A stretch of DNA of 64,000 nt from Ruegeria conchae (GCF_000192475.1 NZ_AEYW01000006.1:62001-126000); one strand, 5' to 3'. Positions 1 to 9,552 are shown, counted from the first letter of the stretch. Numbers and translations: made by a program. The notes: a model not told the origin generated them from the sequence alone.

Positions 1-154
1 GGTCGGCCAATTCGCACAGACCCAAAGCCTGCTGAGCGCTAAGCCGCGCCAACCGCGGGCGTACGCGCACGACCAGCCCATCGCCGGACATCATCGGGCG
101 ATGTGCGCCGGGGCACCAGCCTTGGACGACAGGTTTGTCGGTAAGGGCGCTCAT
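1..154 (-). CDS. cobG: Precorrin-3B synthase CobG, N-terminal part (runs off the window)
   Basis: Only the first 51 codons are present; the gene continues past the left edge. The translation starts MSALTDKPVVQGWCPGA and continues into HRPMMSGDGLVVRVRP, the characteristic N-terminus of alphaproteobacterial CobG. This is a nitrite/sulfite-reductase-like Fe-S enzyme that converts precorrin-3A to precorrin-3B in aerobic cobalamin synthesis. The ATG overlaps the cobN stop codon as ATGA (154-151), so the two are probably translationally coupled. The product call rests on a short stretch plus operon context. Confidence 0.85.
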   Translation of the reverse strand, partial: MSALTDKPVVQGWCPGAHRPMMSGDGLVVRVRPRLARLSAQQALGLCELAD

Positions 155-3100
155 CCCAGACCTTCCAAACCGGCACGGATCGAGTTTCGGCGCGTGTTCC
201 ATAATCCAGCGTCCAACAAGGCACGGAATCGGTCTTGCATCGCCTGATGCGCACGCGGGTTGGCCTCTTGTAGAAAGGCATCGACGTCTTCGTCGCCAAG
301 CGTGGCTTCGTGATAAAGGTCGAACAGATGCGGCGCGACGGTGCCAGACAAATGTGCAAACGAGGCCATGTGATCAAGCGTCGCCGCAATCTCGGCCGCG
401 CCTCGAAAACCATGCCGCTGCATCCCCGCTATCCATCCTGGATTGGCGGCGCGCGCATGAACCACGCGGCTAATTTCTTCGGGTAAGGTACGGGCGCGTG
501 GATTTTCCGGGTTGGTATTGTCCAGGTGATAGAGCTGAGCGTTACCACCGGTGATTTTCTTGGCGGCAGCAAAACCAGCCTCATGCGTGGCATAGTCATT
601 CGCCAATAGCAGATCGGTTTCGGTCAGGTCCTGGAGATGCACAAAGCTGTCGGCATTGGCGACGCGCTGAGTAATGCCGTCCTTATCCTGTGCGATGTGT
701 TCGCCTTCCAACGCGAAGGAACTGGCGTCCAGCCAAGCCTCACCCGCCTGCACGCGTGCCTCATCCGTATAGGTTTCGGACAGATGGGTCATGTTCAAAC
801 CATAGTTGCCGGGGGCTGGCCCATAGACCCGCGCGGCTGGCTCCTGACCGGCGTAAGGGTTCCAGTCGGCTGCTTCATCTCGTTTTGTCAGTGCGCGGAC
901 GGCCTGACCGTACAGCGCGGAAAGCGTCGGGAACACGTCCCGGAACAGGCCTGAGACGCGCAATGTCACGTCCAGTCGCGGGCGGCTGAGATCGGTGATT
1001 GGCAAAACTTCGATGCCAGAGACCCGCTCGGACCCTTTATCCCAAACCGGCTTCACCCCCAGCAGGTGTAGCGCCATGGCGAATTCCTCGCCCGCTGTGC
1101 GCATCGTGGCCGAACCCCATAGATCGACTATCAAGCCCTTGGGGTAGTCGCCTTCTTCCTGCAGATGCCGCCGAACCAGCTCTTCAGCGAGCTTGACGCC
1201 TTGTGTATAGGCCGCGCGCGTAGGAACTGAGCGCGGGTCGGTCGTGTAAAGATTCCGCCCGGTAGGCAATACATCCGTACGCCCGCGATAAGGGGAACCG
1301 GACGGCCCGGCCTCAATCCGTTTGCCCGCCAAAGCGTCAATCAGGGCGGAGCGTTCAGCGTGGGCCGACGGGGCAGGGTCGAAGGTGCCAGTCGCATCGG
1401 GCACCCGTCCAAAGATGTGCAGGCCGTCGCTGAACTGGCTTTCCTTGATGTCGCAGACAAATCGATCAATGCGGGTGATCGCCTCGGCGATGCAGGTGGC
1501 TTGGTCGAGACCAAGGTCGCTCTCCAGCCCGATGGCCTGTGCCTCGTCGCGGATATCTCCTTGCAGGCGATCACGGCGCTTGGGGTCCAGACCGTCCGCG
1601 TTCGAGAACTCATCCAGCAGTGCTTCCAGCCGAGCCATGCGATCTGGCGTACCACTTTCTTTCATCGGGGGCGGGATATGGCCCAGCGTAACAGCGCCGA
1701 TCCGGCGCTTGGCCTGCGCAGCTTCGCCGGGGTCATTGACGATGAACGGGTAGATCACCGGCAGATCGCCGATCAACACCTCGGGCCAGCATTCACTGCA
1801 TAAAGCGACCGATTTACCTGGCAGCCATTCCAGCGTGCCATGGGCACCAATATGGATCAAAGCATCCGCGCCTATCCCTTTGCGTAGCCAAAGGTAAAAG
1901 GCGACGTAGCTGTGACGAGGAGTGCGCGAAAGGTCATGATAGTCATCCTCGCGCAGCTCTGGCGTGCCGCGTTCTGGCTGCAGCGCAACCACAGCGTTGC
2001 CACGCCGAAGGGCCGTGAAATGGAATGCTCCATCTGCGAACACTGGATCGTCCTCGGGGTCTCCCCAGACCGCCTGCAGATCGGCGCGCAATTGATCGGG
2101 TAGCTCTGCATGCGCAATCAGGTAGTCCTGCAATGACCATGAAATCCGGACGCCCAGCAGGGTTTCGGCAATCGGCTCGGCCGGTGCGGTTGCATATCCC
2201 TCATTCTGAAGATCGGTCAGCATCGCTTCGGCTGAAGCAAGCGCATCAAGGCCAACTGCATGCGCCATCTGCCAGTCCTTACCCGGGTAAGTCGACAGAA
2301 CCAGCGCCGGTATTTGATCTGAACTGGGCTTTTCGTGCAGGTCCAGCCAGCCAGAGACCCGATCGATGACAGCTTCGATCCGGTCAGGTTCGGGCTGGTG
2401 GGCAAAACGCGAATATTCCAGATAAGGATCGCGCTTGCCCGGTTCTTTGAACGACACGATGCCCGCGTTAATCCGCCCGTCGACCTCGGGCAGAACCACA
2501 TGCATGGCGAGGTCAGCAGGCGAAAGCCCGCGTTCCGCTTCTGCCCAGGCTTTGCGGCGCGAGGTCGCGAGGGCGACCTGAAAGACGGGCACATTGGCAG
2601 CATCCAAGGGTGAAGTGCCTGATGCGCCCTTGCCCGAAAAGGAGGTGGCATTGATGATCGCTGAAGGTTTCAGCGCCACGATCGTCTCACGCAACCAGTC
2701 AGCGGCGGTTGGCGCTTTGAGCGACGGGGCGAACAGGCCAATGGCCTCGAATCCACGCGATCTCACACTGCGGATCAAAGCCGCGATCGGGGCAGTGTCG
2801 GCAGAGGTCAGGTAGGCCCGATAAAACGTGACAATAATGCGTTTTGCATCGCCCGAAAAAGCTGTGTCCGCCGGTATCACGCCACGATCCGGGCACCAGG
2901 CGCCGTAATCCGGTATGGTCTTTGCCCCCATCACCGGACCGGCATATAGTCCCGCCGCCAGCGCCGTCTGTGCGAGCGCGGCCTGTGCCGCAACCTCTCC
3001 GCCGGTATCACACAGATGCGCCAAGCGCCGCAGGGTTGAGACGGGCAGGGTGGAGTACTCATCCAGCCGCGTATCTTCGCGCCCGTCCGCAGGCAGGACA

Positions 3101-3444
3101 GCCAGTGCGATCCCCTTGGCCTGTGCCAGTGCCAGAACCTGCTGCAAGCCGTAAGACCAATATGGCACGCCGCCAATCAGGCGGATCAGGATGCCTTTGG
3201 CCCCCTCAAGCGTCTGTTCCACATATGTGTCGACTGACAGGGGATGTTTTAGAGCTGTCAGGTTGGCCAGCCGCAGGGTTGGCATGCGCCCGTCTGGCCC
3301 GCCACCGCGATGCCAGCCCGCCGCGAAAGCGCCAAGGTCACTGTCAGAAAATGACAGCACCACCAAGTCCGCCGGGCTCTGGCCCAGATCGGTTGGGGTC
3401 TCGGTTTCCTCTAACCCGTGGCTTTCGCGGAAGACGACGTGCAT
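151..3444 (-). CDS. cobN: Cobaltochelatase large subunit CobN
   Basis: This 1097-residue protein is the large subunit of the aerobic ATP-dependent CobNST chelatase, which inserts cobalt into hydrogenobyrinic acid a,c-diamide in the cytoplasm. CobN/BchH-type stretches are visible throughout, for example GIGADALIHIGAHGTLEWLPG near the middle and LIVDLWGSATMRTAGEE further on. It is somewhat shorter than the roughly 1250 residues of the longest CobN proteins but looks complete at both ends. It starts 5 bases after the cobW stop and overlaps cobG by ATGA, so it is the third gene of a B12 operon. It is presumably controlled by the riboswitch at about 5.1 kb. Confidence 0.95.
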   Translation of the reverse strand: MHVVFRESHGLEETETPTDLGQSPADLVVLSFSDSDLGAFAAGWHRGGGPDGRMPTLRLANLTALKHPLSVDTYVEQTLEGAKGILIRLIGGVPYWSYGLQQVLALAQAKGIALAVLPADGREDTRLDEYSTLPVSTLRRLAHLCDTGGEVAAQAALAQTALAAGLYAGPVMGAKTIPDYGAWCPDRGVIPADTAFSGDAKRIIVTFYRAYLTSADTAPIAALIRSVRSRGFEAIGLFAPSLKAPTAADWLRETIVALKPSAIINATSFSGKGASGTSPLDAANVPVFQVALATSRRKAWAEAERGLSPADLAMHVVLPEVDGRINAGIVSFKEPGKRDPYLEYSRFAHQPEPDRIEAVIDRVSGWLDLHEKPSSDQIPALVLSTYPGKDWQMAHAVGLDALASAEAMLTDLQNEGYATAPAEPIAETLLGVRISWSLQDYLIAHAELPDQLRADLQAVWGDPEDDPVFADGAFHFTALRRGNAVVALQPERGTPELREDDYHDLSRTPRHSYVAFYLWLRKGIGADALIHIGAHGTLEWLPGKSVALCSECWPEVLIGDLPVIYPFIVNDPGEAAQAKRRIGAVTLGHIPPPMKESGTPDRMARLEALLDEFSNADGLDPKRRDRLQGDIRDEAQAIGLESDLGLDQATCIAEAITRIDRFVCDIKESQFSDGLHIFGRVPDATGTFDPAPSAHAERSALIDALAGKRIEAGPSGSPYRGRTDVLPTGRNLYTTDPRSVPTRAAYTQGVKLAEELVRRHLQEEGDYPKGLIVDLWGSATMRTAGEEFAMALHLLGVKPVWDKGSERVSGIEVLPITDLSRPRLDVTLRVSGLFRDVFPTLSALYGQAVRALTKRDEAADWNPYAGQEPAARVYGPAPGNYGLNMTHLSETYTDEARVQAGEAWLDASSFALEGEHIAQDKDGITQRVANADSFVHLQDLTETDLLLANDYATHEAGFAAAKKITGGNAQLYHLDNTNPENPRARTLPEEISRVVHARAANPGWIAGMQRHGFRGAAEIAATLDHMASFAHLSGTVAPHLFDLYHEATLGDEDVDAFLQEANPRAHQAMQDRFRALLDAGLWNTRRNSIRAGLEGLG

Positions 3445-3449
3445 GAATC

Positions 3450-4505
3450 TTACTCGGCGGCCTCGGTCACACCCACAAGGATATCACGGATTTCGGCCTC
3501 TTTGATATCATCATGCTCGGCGATGACCACAAGGCGCGAGTGGCGCTCTTCACCAGGTTCCCACGGGCGGTCATACTGATGACGTACCCGCGAGCCGACG
3601 GCCTGTACCAGCAGGCGCATGGGCTTGCCCTGAACCGCGGCATAGCCTTTGACGCGCAGGATGTTCAGTTCCTTTGCCAGGCGTTCGATCTTGGCGACCA
3701 GATCCAGCGGATCAGTCTGTTCCGGCAGTTCGACGATGATGCTTTCAAAATCGTCATGCTCGTGATCGTGATGACCATCATGATGGCTGGGACGCGCTTC
3801 CATGTCGTCCTCGGCGGCAGCTTCAAGGCCCAAGACAACGCGCACGTCCACGACACCTTCGGCGACTTCGACGACGGGTAGGGGGCGAGGGGCTTTGGCC
3901 GCGATGACCTCTTTGGCTTTGGCGACACCTTCGGGACCGGCCAGATCGGGCTTGGTCAGCAGGATGATGTCGGCGCAAGAGATCTGATCTTCAAACACTT
4001 CCGATAGTGGCGTCTCGTGGTCGATCGACTCATCGGCGAGGCGCTGGGCGTCTACCGCTTCGACATTGGGTGCAAACCGACCAGCGGCAACCGCTTCGGC
4101 ATCGGCCAAAGCGATCACGCCGTCGACTGTGATTTTCGAGCGAATGTCTGGCCAGTCGAACGCTTTAAGCAGCGGCTTAGGCAGAGCCAGGCCCGAGGTT
4201 TCGATCAGAATGTGATCGGGGCGCGGCTCCAAGGCCATAAGCGCTTCGATCGTGGGAATGAAATCGTCGGCCACAGTGCAGCAGATGCAGCCATTGGCCA
4301 GTTCCATGATGTTTTCTGCTGGGCAATCCGGGATTGCGCAGGATTTCAGGATATCGCCATCGACACCCACATCGCCGAACTCATTGACTACAACAGCCAA
4401 GCGCTTGCCTTGCGGGTTCTGCATCAAATGCTTGACCAGTGTCGTTTTGCCCGAGCCCAGAAAGCCAGTGATCACGGTGACGGGCAGTTTTTCGAGATTG
4501 CTCAT
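3450..4505 (-). CDS. cobW: CobW, P-loop GTPase metallochaperone (COG0523/G3E family)
   Basis: This is a 351-residue G3E-family GTPase. The Walker A motif GFLGSGKT lies at about residues 14-21, the family metal-binding motif GCICCTV at about 72-78, and the base-recognition motif TKPD near 184. A histidine-rich loop, HHDGHHDHEH, lies at about 241-250 and fits metal binding. Its place between DUF1636 and cobN suggests it delivers cobalt to the CobN chelatase. I chose the ATG at 4505 because it overlaps the DUF1636 stop as ATGA and gives the canonical start MSNLEKLPVTVITGFLGSGK; a start further upstream only adds untypical residues. Confidence 0.93.
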   Translation of the reverse strand: MSNLEKLPVTVITGFLGSGKTTLVKHLMQNPQGKRLAVVVNEFGDVGVDGDILKSCAIPDCPAENIMELANGCICCTVADDFIPTIEALMALEPRPDHILIETSGLALPKPLLKAFDWPDIRSKITVDGVIALADAEAVAAGRFAPNVEAVDAQRLADESIDHETPLSEVFEDQISCADIILLTKPDLAGPEGVAKAKEVIAAKAPRPLPVVEVAEGVVDVRVVLGLEAAAEDDMEARPSHHDGHHDHEHDDFESIIVELPEQTDPLDLVAKIERLAKELNILRVKGYAAVQGKPMRLLVQAVGSRVRHQYDRPWEPGEERHSRLVVIAEHDDIKEAEIRDILVGVTEAAE

Positions 4506-4882
4506 TTCAGGGCTCCAATCGGGGGAATACGGGCCGCGCAATTCTTGCGGAAGTGTTCGGGGCGTTCACGCCATTTGACCAGCCCGTCCTCGGTCTGAAG
4601 GTACTTGGTGGCACCTTCAATGATGGTTTCGACGTGATCGGTTTCGCTGAGGTGTTCGTAAACGAATGTCCAGCGATCAGGTCCGCCACGCAGCACGATA
4701 GAACAGCCCTCATCGCAGTTTGAAAGGCATTCTACTGCTTTCAAGGTGATGCCCTCGGGCAGGGCGGCCTGTTCAAGCGCTTTGTGCAGCAATGTGCCGG
4801 GGCGTTGGGCGTCGTCTTCGACGGGTAGGCCGCGACGGCATGTAGTGCAGACCAGCAGCTCGACCGGTGTGGTCTCGGTCAT
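4502..4882 (-). CDS. DUF1636 cysteine-rich small protein, first gene of the B12 operon
   Basis: This 126-residue protein carries a CTTC pair near residues 12-15 and a CLSNCDEGC cluster near 52-60. That arrangement suggests a thioredoxin-fold 2Fe-2S or metal-binding protein. The DUF1636 family is commonly found beside cobW and cobN; its exact role is not established, and metal handling for cobalt insertion is an inference from position. An in-frame ATG at 4891 would add three residues (MRD). It is the first gene after the cobalamin riboswitch and overlaps cobW by ATGA. Confidence 0.85.
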   Translation of the reverse strand: MTETTPVELLVCTTCRRGLPVEDDAQRPGTLLHKALEQAALPEGITLKAVECLSNCDEGCSIVLRGGPDRWTFVYEHLSETDHVETIIEGATKYLQTEDGLVKWRERPEHFRKNCAARIPPIGALK

Positions 4883-4977
4883 GTCTCTCATCCCCCCAAT
4901 CCTCTTCGTGGGGGACGGGGTTTCATGCGGGCCGATCAAAGCCCCACACCGGAACACCCCGTCCGGTTTCATCTTCG

Positions 4978-5157
4978 GGCGTTGGCAGGTCTCCCGGCTT
5001 GCGGATGTCAGAGCAGTGCTCTGTCGGATGTCCCGCCTTCCCGGCATTCGCCAGTGGCTTGGGCACCCTCTCCGGTCACGGTCGCGGGGGCGGCTGCGTT
5101 TGACGGAAAATCCGCTGACGCATTCCCTTTTCATCTGCTGCTGCAGACACCAACACT
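4978..5157 (-). promoter_or_regulatory. Cobalamin (AdoCbl) riboswitch
   Basis: Read on the minus strand, this leader contains the cobalamin-riboswitch signatures in order. They are a GGGAATGCG start, the GGATTTTCCGTCAAACGC region, CGCCCCCGCGACCGTGA, the B12-box element AGCCACTGGC, GCCGGGAAGGCGGGAC, and the closing AGCCGGGAGACCTGCC. It ends about 90 bases before the DUF1636 start, leaving room for an expression platform. The likely role is repression of DUF1636-cobW-cobN-cobG when B12 is plentiful. Outer boundaries are approximate. Confidence 0.92.
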
Positions 5158-5314
5158 TGGCTCTTGGGACAGCATTACCCCCCTTGTCAAGCGAGTCTCG
5201 CTCAACAGTGCGTACAGGGGCAAAAAAGCGACCTCTGAGGGTCGCTGGACGGCATGACTTAGGTCAACAGGCGTGTTCGCATGTGCATCGAAAGACGAAC
5301 AGGGAGAGCGTCAT

Positions 5315-6262
5315 ATGAAAGTAGGCTTCATCGGGCTGGGAAACGTGGGCGGAAAATTGTCGGGCTCGCTGCTGCGCAATGGGATTGACCTGACCGTTCA
5401 TGACCTCAACCCTGATCTTGTGTCTGGATTTGTCGCGCAGGGTGCGAAGGCAGCTGAAAGCCCCGCTCAATTGATGCGGGATTGTGACGCTGTGATTACC
5501 TGTCTGCCATCTCCTGCCGCCTCGGACGCGGTAATGCAGGAGATGCTGTCCGAAGTGACATCCGGTAAGATCTGGATGGAAATGTCCACCACCGACGAAG
5601 CGGAAGTAAAACGATTGGGTGCTTCGGTGATCGAACGTGGGGGGGCTGCAGTCGATTGCCCGGTATCGGGCGGATGTCATCGGGCGGCTACGGGCAATAT
5701 TTCGATCTTCGCAGGCTGCGATCGAGAAACATTTGAGCGCATTCTGCCGTTCCTGACGACGATGGGGCGCCGCGTTTTGCACACAGGCGATTTGGGATCG
5801 GCCTCAGTGTTGAAGGTGCTAACAAACTATTTGGCAACCGCAAATCTGATCACTTGCGCCGAGGCTTTGGTGACCGCAAAGGCCGCAGGGATGGATCTTG
5901 GCACGACCTATGAGGCGATCAAAATTTCGTCGGGCACATCATTTGTGCACGAAACGGAAAGCCAAGTGATTCTGAATGGGTCCCGCGATATTTCATTCAC
6001 CATGGATCTGGTCAAAAAGGATATCGGTCTGTTTCAGGAGGTCGCCGACCGCGCCGGGGTGCCGCTGGAGATAAACCCGGTGATGATGGAAATCTTCGAC
6101 GACGGAATCGCACGCTACGGTGACCGTGAACTTTCCCCTAACATTATCAAACGCCTTGAGGACGCCACGGGACTGGATATCCGTGCACCGGGGTTCCCCG
6201 CCGAAATGCAGGATGATGAGCCGGAAGAGCCGGGTTACGAAGTGGTTCCTCAGAATCGGTAA
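5315..6262 (+). CDS. NAD(P)-dependent beta-hydroxyacid dehydrogenase (3-hydroxyisobutyrate dehydrogenase family)
   Basis: This is a 315-residue protein with an N-terminal Rossmann fold (GFIGLGNVG, residues 4-12). It has the substrate-binding stretch DCPVSGG at about 114-120 and the family catalytic lysine K167 with N171 in SVLKVLTNYL. These fit reversible oxidation of a beta-hydroxyacid such as 3-hydroxyisobutyrate; the exact substrate cannot be read from sequence. The ATG at 5315 follows AGGGAGAG at good spacing, so I prefer it over the upstream in-frame start at 5273. The last 25 residues are acidic and look like a lineage-specific tail. It stands alone, divergent from the B12 operon. Confidence 0.88.
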   Translation: MKVGFIGLGNVGGKLSGSLLRNGIDLTVHDLNPDLVSGFVAQGAKAAESPAQLMRDCDAVITCLPSPAASDAVMQEMLSEVTSGKIWMEMSTTDEAEVKRLGASVIERGGAAVDCPVSGGCHRAATGNISIFAGCDRETFERILPFLTTMGRRVLHTGDLGSASVLKVLTNYLATANLITCAEALVTAKAAGMDLGTTYEAIKISSGTSFVHETESQVILNGSRDISFTMDLVKKDIGLFQEVADRAGVPLEINPVMMEIFDDGIARYGDRELSPNIIKRLEDATGLDIRAPGFPAEMQDDEPEEPGYEVVPQNR

Positions 6263-6553
6263 AACATATTGTGCTGACGTTCAGGAAGAGTTTCGTTTGT
6301 TGATGCCACGGTTATCTGCGGTTCGGAGGTGGTTATTCGGATTGTCGCAGGAAAGTTCTGATCAAGTCAGCGGTTAACTCAATATTAGTTGGCGCTGAAT
6401 GCATATTGAGTTCCATCATTTTCATCAGCCCCCCCTGGGGGCCGAGGTGCGGTAGCCAGTTCTTCCTGGAACTTGCTGCGTTGGACAAATTCTGGAGGCT
6501 ATTCTAAACAGATCAACAATAGTCCGATAATGGCACAGGCAAGAGTTTAACTT

Positions 6554-7561
6554 ATGGGAAACGAGACCTTTCTCATCGTGACGACGATGAAGAACGAAGG
6601 GCCATTTATGATCGATTGGGTGGCTTACAATCGCGCAATCGGGTTCAATGATATCCTGATCTACACCAACGACTGTTCTGATGGCACAGATGTCATCGGT
6701 GATCGGATGCAGGCCTTAGGCTGGGCGCATCATGAGCGCAACAAGGTCGGACCACGCGCTGCGCCCCAGAACCGGGCTTTTACCCGATCTCGCAGTCATC
6801 CAAGCTATCAGTCCGCAAATTGGATCATGAGCCTGGATGTGGATGAATACATCAATATCCGTTTGCCTGAAGGCAATGTTCAGTCACTGGTAGAGGCAAG
6901 CGGTGAAGCTGATGCAATATCGATCTGTTGGCGTATGTTCGGAAATGCCGGCTTAAACGACTTTGTCGATCAACCTGTCCCTGAGACATTCTTTCAGGCG
7001 GCCACCGAAGACAGCTACCCCCATCACCGGACAAAAGGTTTCAAAACGCTATTCCGAAATAACGGCAAGTTCAGCCGGTTTCGCGCCCATCGCCCTCGGA
7101 TAAATCCAGAGGATGCCCCAAATCCTGACGCACCGTACGAAGGGGTGTTGTGGAGAGATGCAGGCGGAAACCTCTACCCGGCAGATCAGGTGAAATGGAA
7201 GGCGTGGCGCGGATTCAGCCATGAATTCGCGCGTATTCACCACTATGCAGTACGAAGTACCGATAGCTTTCTTGTCAAACGTGAACGGGGGCGGACTAAC
7301 CATGTTGGCCAGGACCAAGGTCTGAAATACTGGCTTGTAATGAATCACAACGACGTCGAAGATCGCTCGATCTTGGGCCACATGCCCGCCATGCATGACA
7401 TCAAAGCCGAGATGATGGCTGATCCTCAGTTGGCCGAACTTCACCACAAAGCCTGCGAATGGCATAGTGCAAAAGCCGAAGAATTGAAGGCCAGACCTGA
7501 TTGGCTAGATTTGGTTGAGGCTTTGCAGAATTCTCATATCGGAGAAGACGCCCATGGCTGA
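6554..7561 (+). CDS. Glycosyltransferase family 2-like protein (Glyco_tranf_2_4), copy 1
   Basis: This 335-residue cytoplasmic protein begins with a GT-A-like segment (TTMKNEGPFMIDWV, residues 10-23). It carries a DVDEY metal/nucleotide motif at about 95-99, and IHHYAVRS and KRERG motifs later, as in the Glyco_tranf_2_4/GT92-like group. The acceptor is unknown; a surface polysaccharide is plausible. It is clearly homologous along its whole length to the gene at 8260. It overlaps the methyltransferase start by 8 bases, so these two form an operon. The 291 bases upstream hold no convincing gene, and no strong ribosome-binding site precedes the ATG. Confidence 0.85.
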   Translation: MGNETFLIVTTMKNEGPFMIDWVAYNRAIGFNDILIYTNDCSDGTDVIGDRMQALGWAHHERNKVGPRAAPQNRAFTRSRSHPSYQSANWIMSLDVDEYINIRLPEGNVQSLVEASGEADAISICWRMFGNAGLNDFVDQPVPETFFQAATEDSYPHHRTKGFKTLFRNNGKFSRFRAHRPRINPEDAPNPDAPYEGVLWRDAGGNLYPADQVKWKAWRGFSHEFARIHHYAVRSTDSFLVKRERGRTNHVGQDQGLKYWLVMNHNDVEDRSILGHMPAMHDIKAEMMADPQLAELHHKACEWHSAKAEELKARPDWLDLVEALQNSHIGEDAHG

Positions 7562-8165
7562 AACCGTATCCGCCGAGGACCGCCGCAAGAAACAAGCCCT
7601 GCAGCGCGAGCGGAAAGATGCGCTGAGGCGCGAAATGCTCAAGACAATGCCGCACGGAAAGCTCAGCATCGAAATCGGCGTCTGGCGGGGCGAGTTTTCG
7701 CGGATACTACTCGATGAATTGAAGCCTTCTAAGCTGTGCCTCATCGATCCATGGGGCGTGCAGCCCGACGCAGATGGTGGCGCATCTTTGGCCGGAGCGC
7801 GTAGCCAAAACGATATGGACCGCATCTATGAAGCGGTGAAAAACACATACGCCTCTGAGATAGCGAAGGGTCAAGTTTCGGTAATTCGCGATTTTTCGGT
7901 TCCTGCACTGCGCCTGTTCGAAGATCAGAGTATCGGTTTCGCCTATCTTGATGGAGACCATTCATATGAAGGGGTCAAAGCGGATCTGGATGCGGTATTG
8001 CCGAAGATGATCGAAGGCGGTGTCATCATGTTGGATGACTACCATCGGAGGGGATGGTGGAAAGATGGCGTGATGCGTGCATTCCACGAGTTTTTGGGCG
8101 CAAACTCGGCGGGCTTGCGTCTTAAGGCGATCAAAGGCGCTCAGGTCGCGGTTCAAAAGCTATAG
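7554..8165 (+). CDS. Class I SAM-dependent methyltransferase (Methyltransf_24 type)
   Basis: This is a 203-residue protein. A basic N-terminal helix is followed by motif I, EIGVWRGEFS, at about 40-49. The family-typical AYLDGDHSYEGVKADL lies in the middle, followed by GGVIMLDDY. This pattern is common in methyltransferases of polysaccharide or sugar clusters. The ATG at 7554 has GGAGAAG just upstream and overlaps the previous gene. Its position between two duplicated glycosyltransferases suggests O-methylation of the same glycan, which is an inference. Confidence 0.85.
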   Translation: MAETVSAEDRRKKQALQRERKDALRREMLKTMPHGKLSIEIGVWRGEFSRILLDELKPSKLCLIDPWGVQPDADGGASLAGARSQNDMDRIYEAVKNTYASEIAKGQVSVIRDFSVPALRLFEDQSIGFAYLDGDHSYEGVKADLDAVLPKMIEGGVIMLDDYHRRGWWKDGVMRAFHEFLGANSAGLRLKAIKGAQVAVQKL

Positions 8166-8259
8166 TCAATGAGCCAGTTTCATATCGAATTGGGGATGTT
8201 GGCACCCGAGAAGGACCTACAGAAGATGGCGCCACTTTGGTTCAACCGCAGGACTTGCA

Positions 8260-9258
8260 ATGACTGACAGGATCGTTGTCTACACGACAATGAAGAACGA
8301 AGGCCCGTTCATGATTGATTGGGTGTCCTACTACCTGTCACTCGGCATCGACCATTTCCTCATTTACACCAACGATTGTGATGACGGCACCGATCTGATT
8401 GCAGAACGGCTCGGGGATCTGGGCATTGCAACCCATGTTGATAATTGGGTCAAGCCAAAGCAAAGCCCGCAGAACACGATGCTCAGGCGAGTTCGTTCAC
8501 ATCCGAGGTTTCTTGATGCGGACTGGACCTTTTCGCTGGACGTTGATGAATATCTGAACATCCGCCTTCCTGATCCCTCCATGCACAAGTTGCTGGAAAA
8601 GTTACAGGAAACCGCAGGAGAGCCTTTTGATGTTGCCTCTTTTGCCTGGAAACTATTCGGATGCGGAGGCATTGAAGATTTCAGCGATATTCCAGTGGCT
8701 GAGCAGTTCTTTCTTTGCGATACCGAGCAGGGCTATTATTCGGGCGTTGCGGGCGGGCTGAAGAGTATAACGCGCAACAACGGGTTATTCACCCGATATG
8801 GTCCGCATCGCCCCAAAGGGGTTGCGCCTGAGCGCATGTCCGAGATCAGATGGGTTGATGGTGGGGGGCAACTTCTTGACCCCGAAGCTGTAACCTGGCG
8901 CGCCACATCCAACTACCGCCATGATTTTGCGCGTATCCATCACTATGTGACGCGTTCAATTGGGTCGTTCATGGTTAAACGGGATCGGGGTAAAACCAAT
9001 CATATTCACGATGATCAGGCCGAATCCTATTGGAACAATATGAACGCGAATTTGGTTGAGGACCGGTCGATCTTGCCGCTTTGGGAAAAGGCTGCGGTAG
9101 AGCGGGAACGTTTGATGTCCGATGACCAACTGGCGTCCTTGCATGCCGCCGCGTGCTCCTGGCACGCGCAGAAAATTGTCGAGCTAAATCAAAGACCGGA
9201 TTGGGTGGAATTCCGAGAGTTTTTGCACCGGTACAAGACCATGGGCCCCGGTCGCTGA
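8260..9258 (+). CDS. Glycosyltransferase family 2-like protein (Glyco_tranf_2_4), copy 2
   Basis: This 332-residue paralogue of the 6554 gene shares TMKNEGPFMIDWV near the N-terminus, LIYTNDC near 34-40, DVDEY at about 94-98, and the late IHHYVTRS and KRDRG motifs. Its donor and acceptor are unknown. It follows the methyltransferase by 94 bases and probably belongs to the same transcription unit. The tandem arrangement looks like duplication followed by divergence. Confidence 0.85.
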   Translation: MTDRIVVYTTMKNEGPFMIDWVSYYLSLGIDHFLIYTNDCDDGTDLIAERLGDLGIATHVDNWVKPKQSPQNTMLRRVRSHPRFLDADWTFSLDVDEYLNIRLPDPSMHKLLEKLQETAGEPFDVASFAWKLFGCGGIEDFSDIPVAEQFFLCDTEQGYYSGVAGGLKSITRNNGLFTRYGPHRPKGVAPERMSEIRWVDGGGQLLDPEAVTWRATSNYRHDFARIHHYVTRSIGSFMVKRDRGKTNHIHDDQAESYWNNMNANLVEDRSILPLWEKAAVERERLMSDDQLASLHAAACSWHAQKIVELNQRPDWVEFREFLHRYKTMGPGR

Positions 9259-9552
9259 CGCATCTCAGGGCCGTAAGAAGTCTTCGACGGGGCACCATAC
9301 AAAGACGCTGAGGCACAGCTTATTGGCAGGGCTGCCGGCGGCGTTAGCGCTCTTGGGTTCTATCAATCAGGGATGCAATACGGCACCGAACAGCGAGAGT
9401 GTTCCAACAAATGGGAGACGAGCGCAATCCTAACAGAAAAATGTTTCAAGTGGTCCGATATCAGCCCGTTTCCGAAGGAGCCGCCGTTGGAAGTTGCGCA
9501 GGGTTGAGTGGCCGGCCGAGTGATATCGCGAGTAGTTGCTTCTTCTAACAGT

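Noticed and set aside
63-473. Overlapping reading frames on both strands inside cobN and cobG
   Set aside because: They are shadows in high-GC DNA; the cobN and cobG frames carry clear family motifs.
5136-5147. CTGC-N4-GCAG sequence that could be a PhaR site
   Set aside because: It lies inside the cobalamin riboswitch, far from any pha gene, and such N4 matches also occur by chance inside coding DNA (for example in tolC).
9288-9507. Open plus-strand frame of about 73 codons after the second glycosyltransferase
   Set aside because: It has no start codon or ribosome-binding site near its beginning and no recognisable motif; probably non-coding or an unrecognisable remnant.
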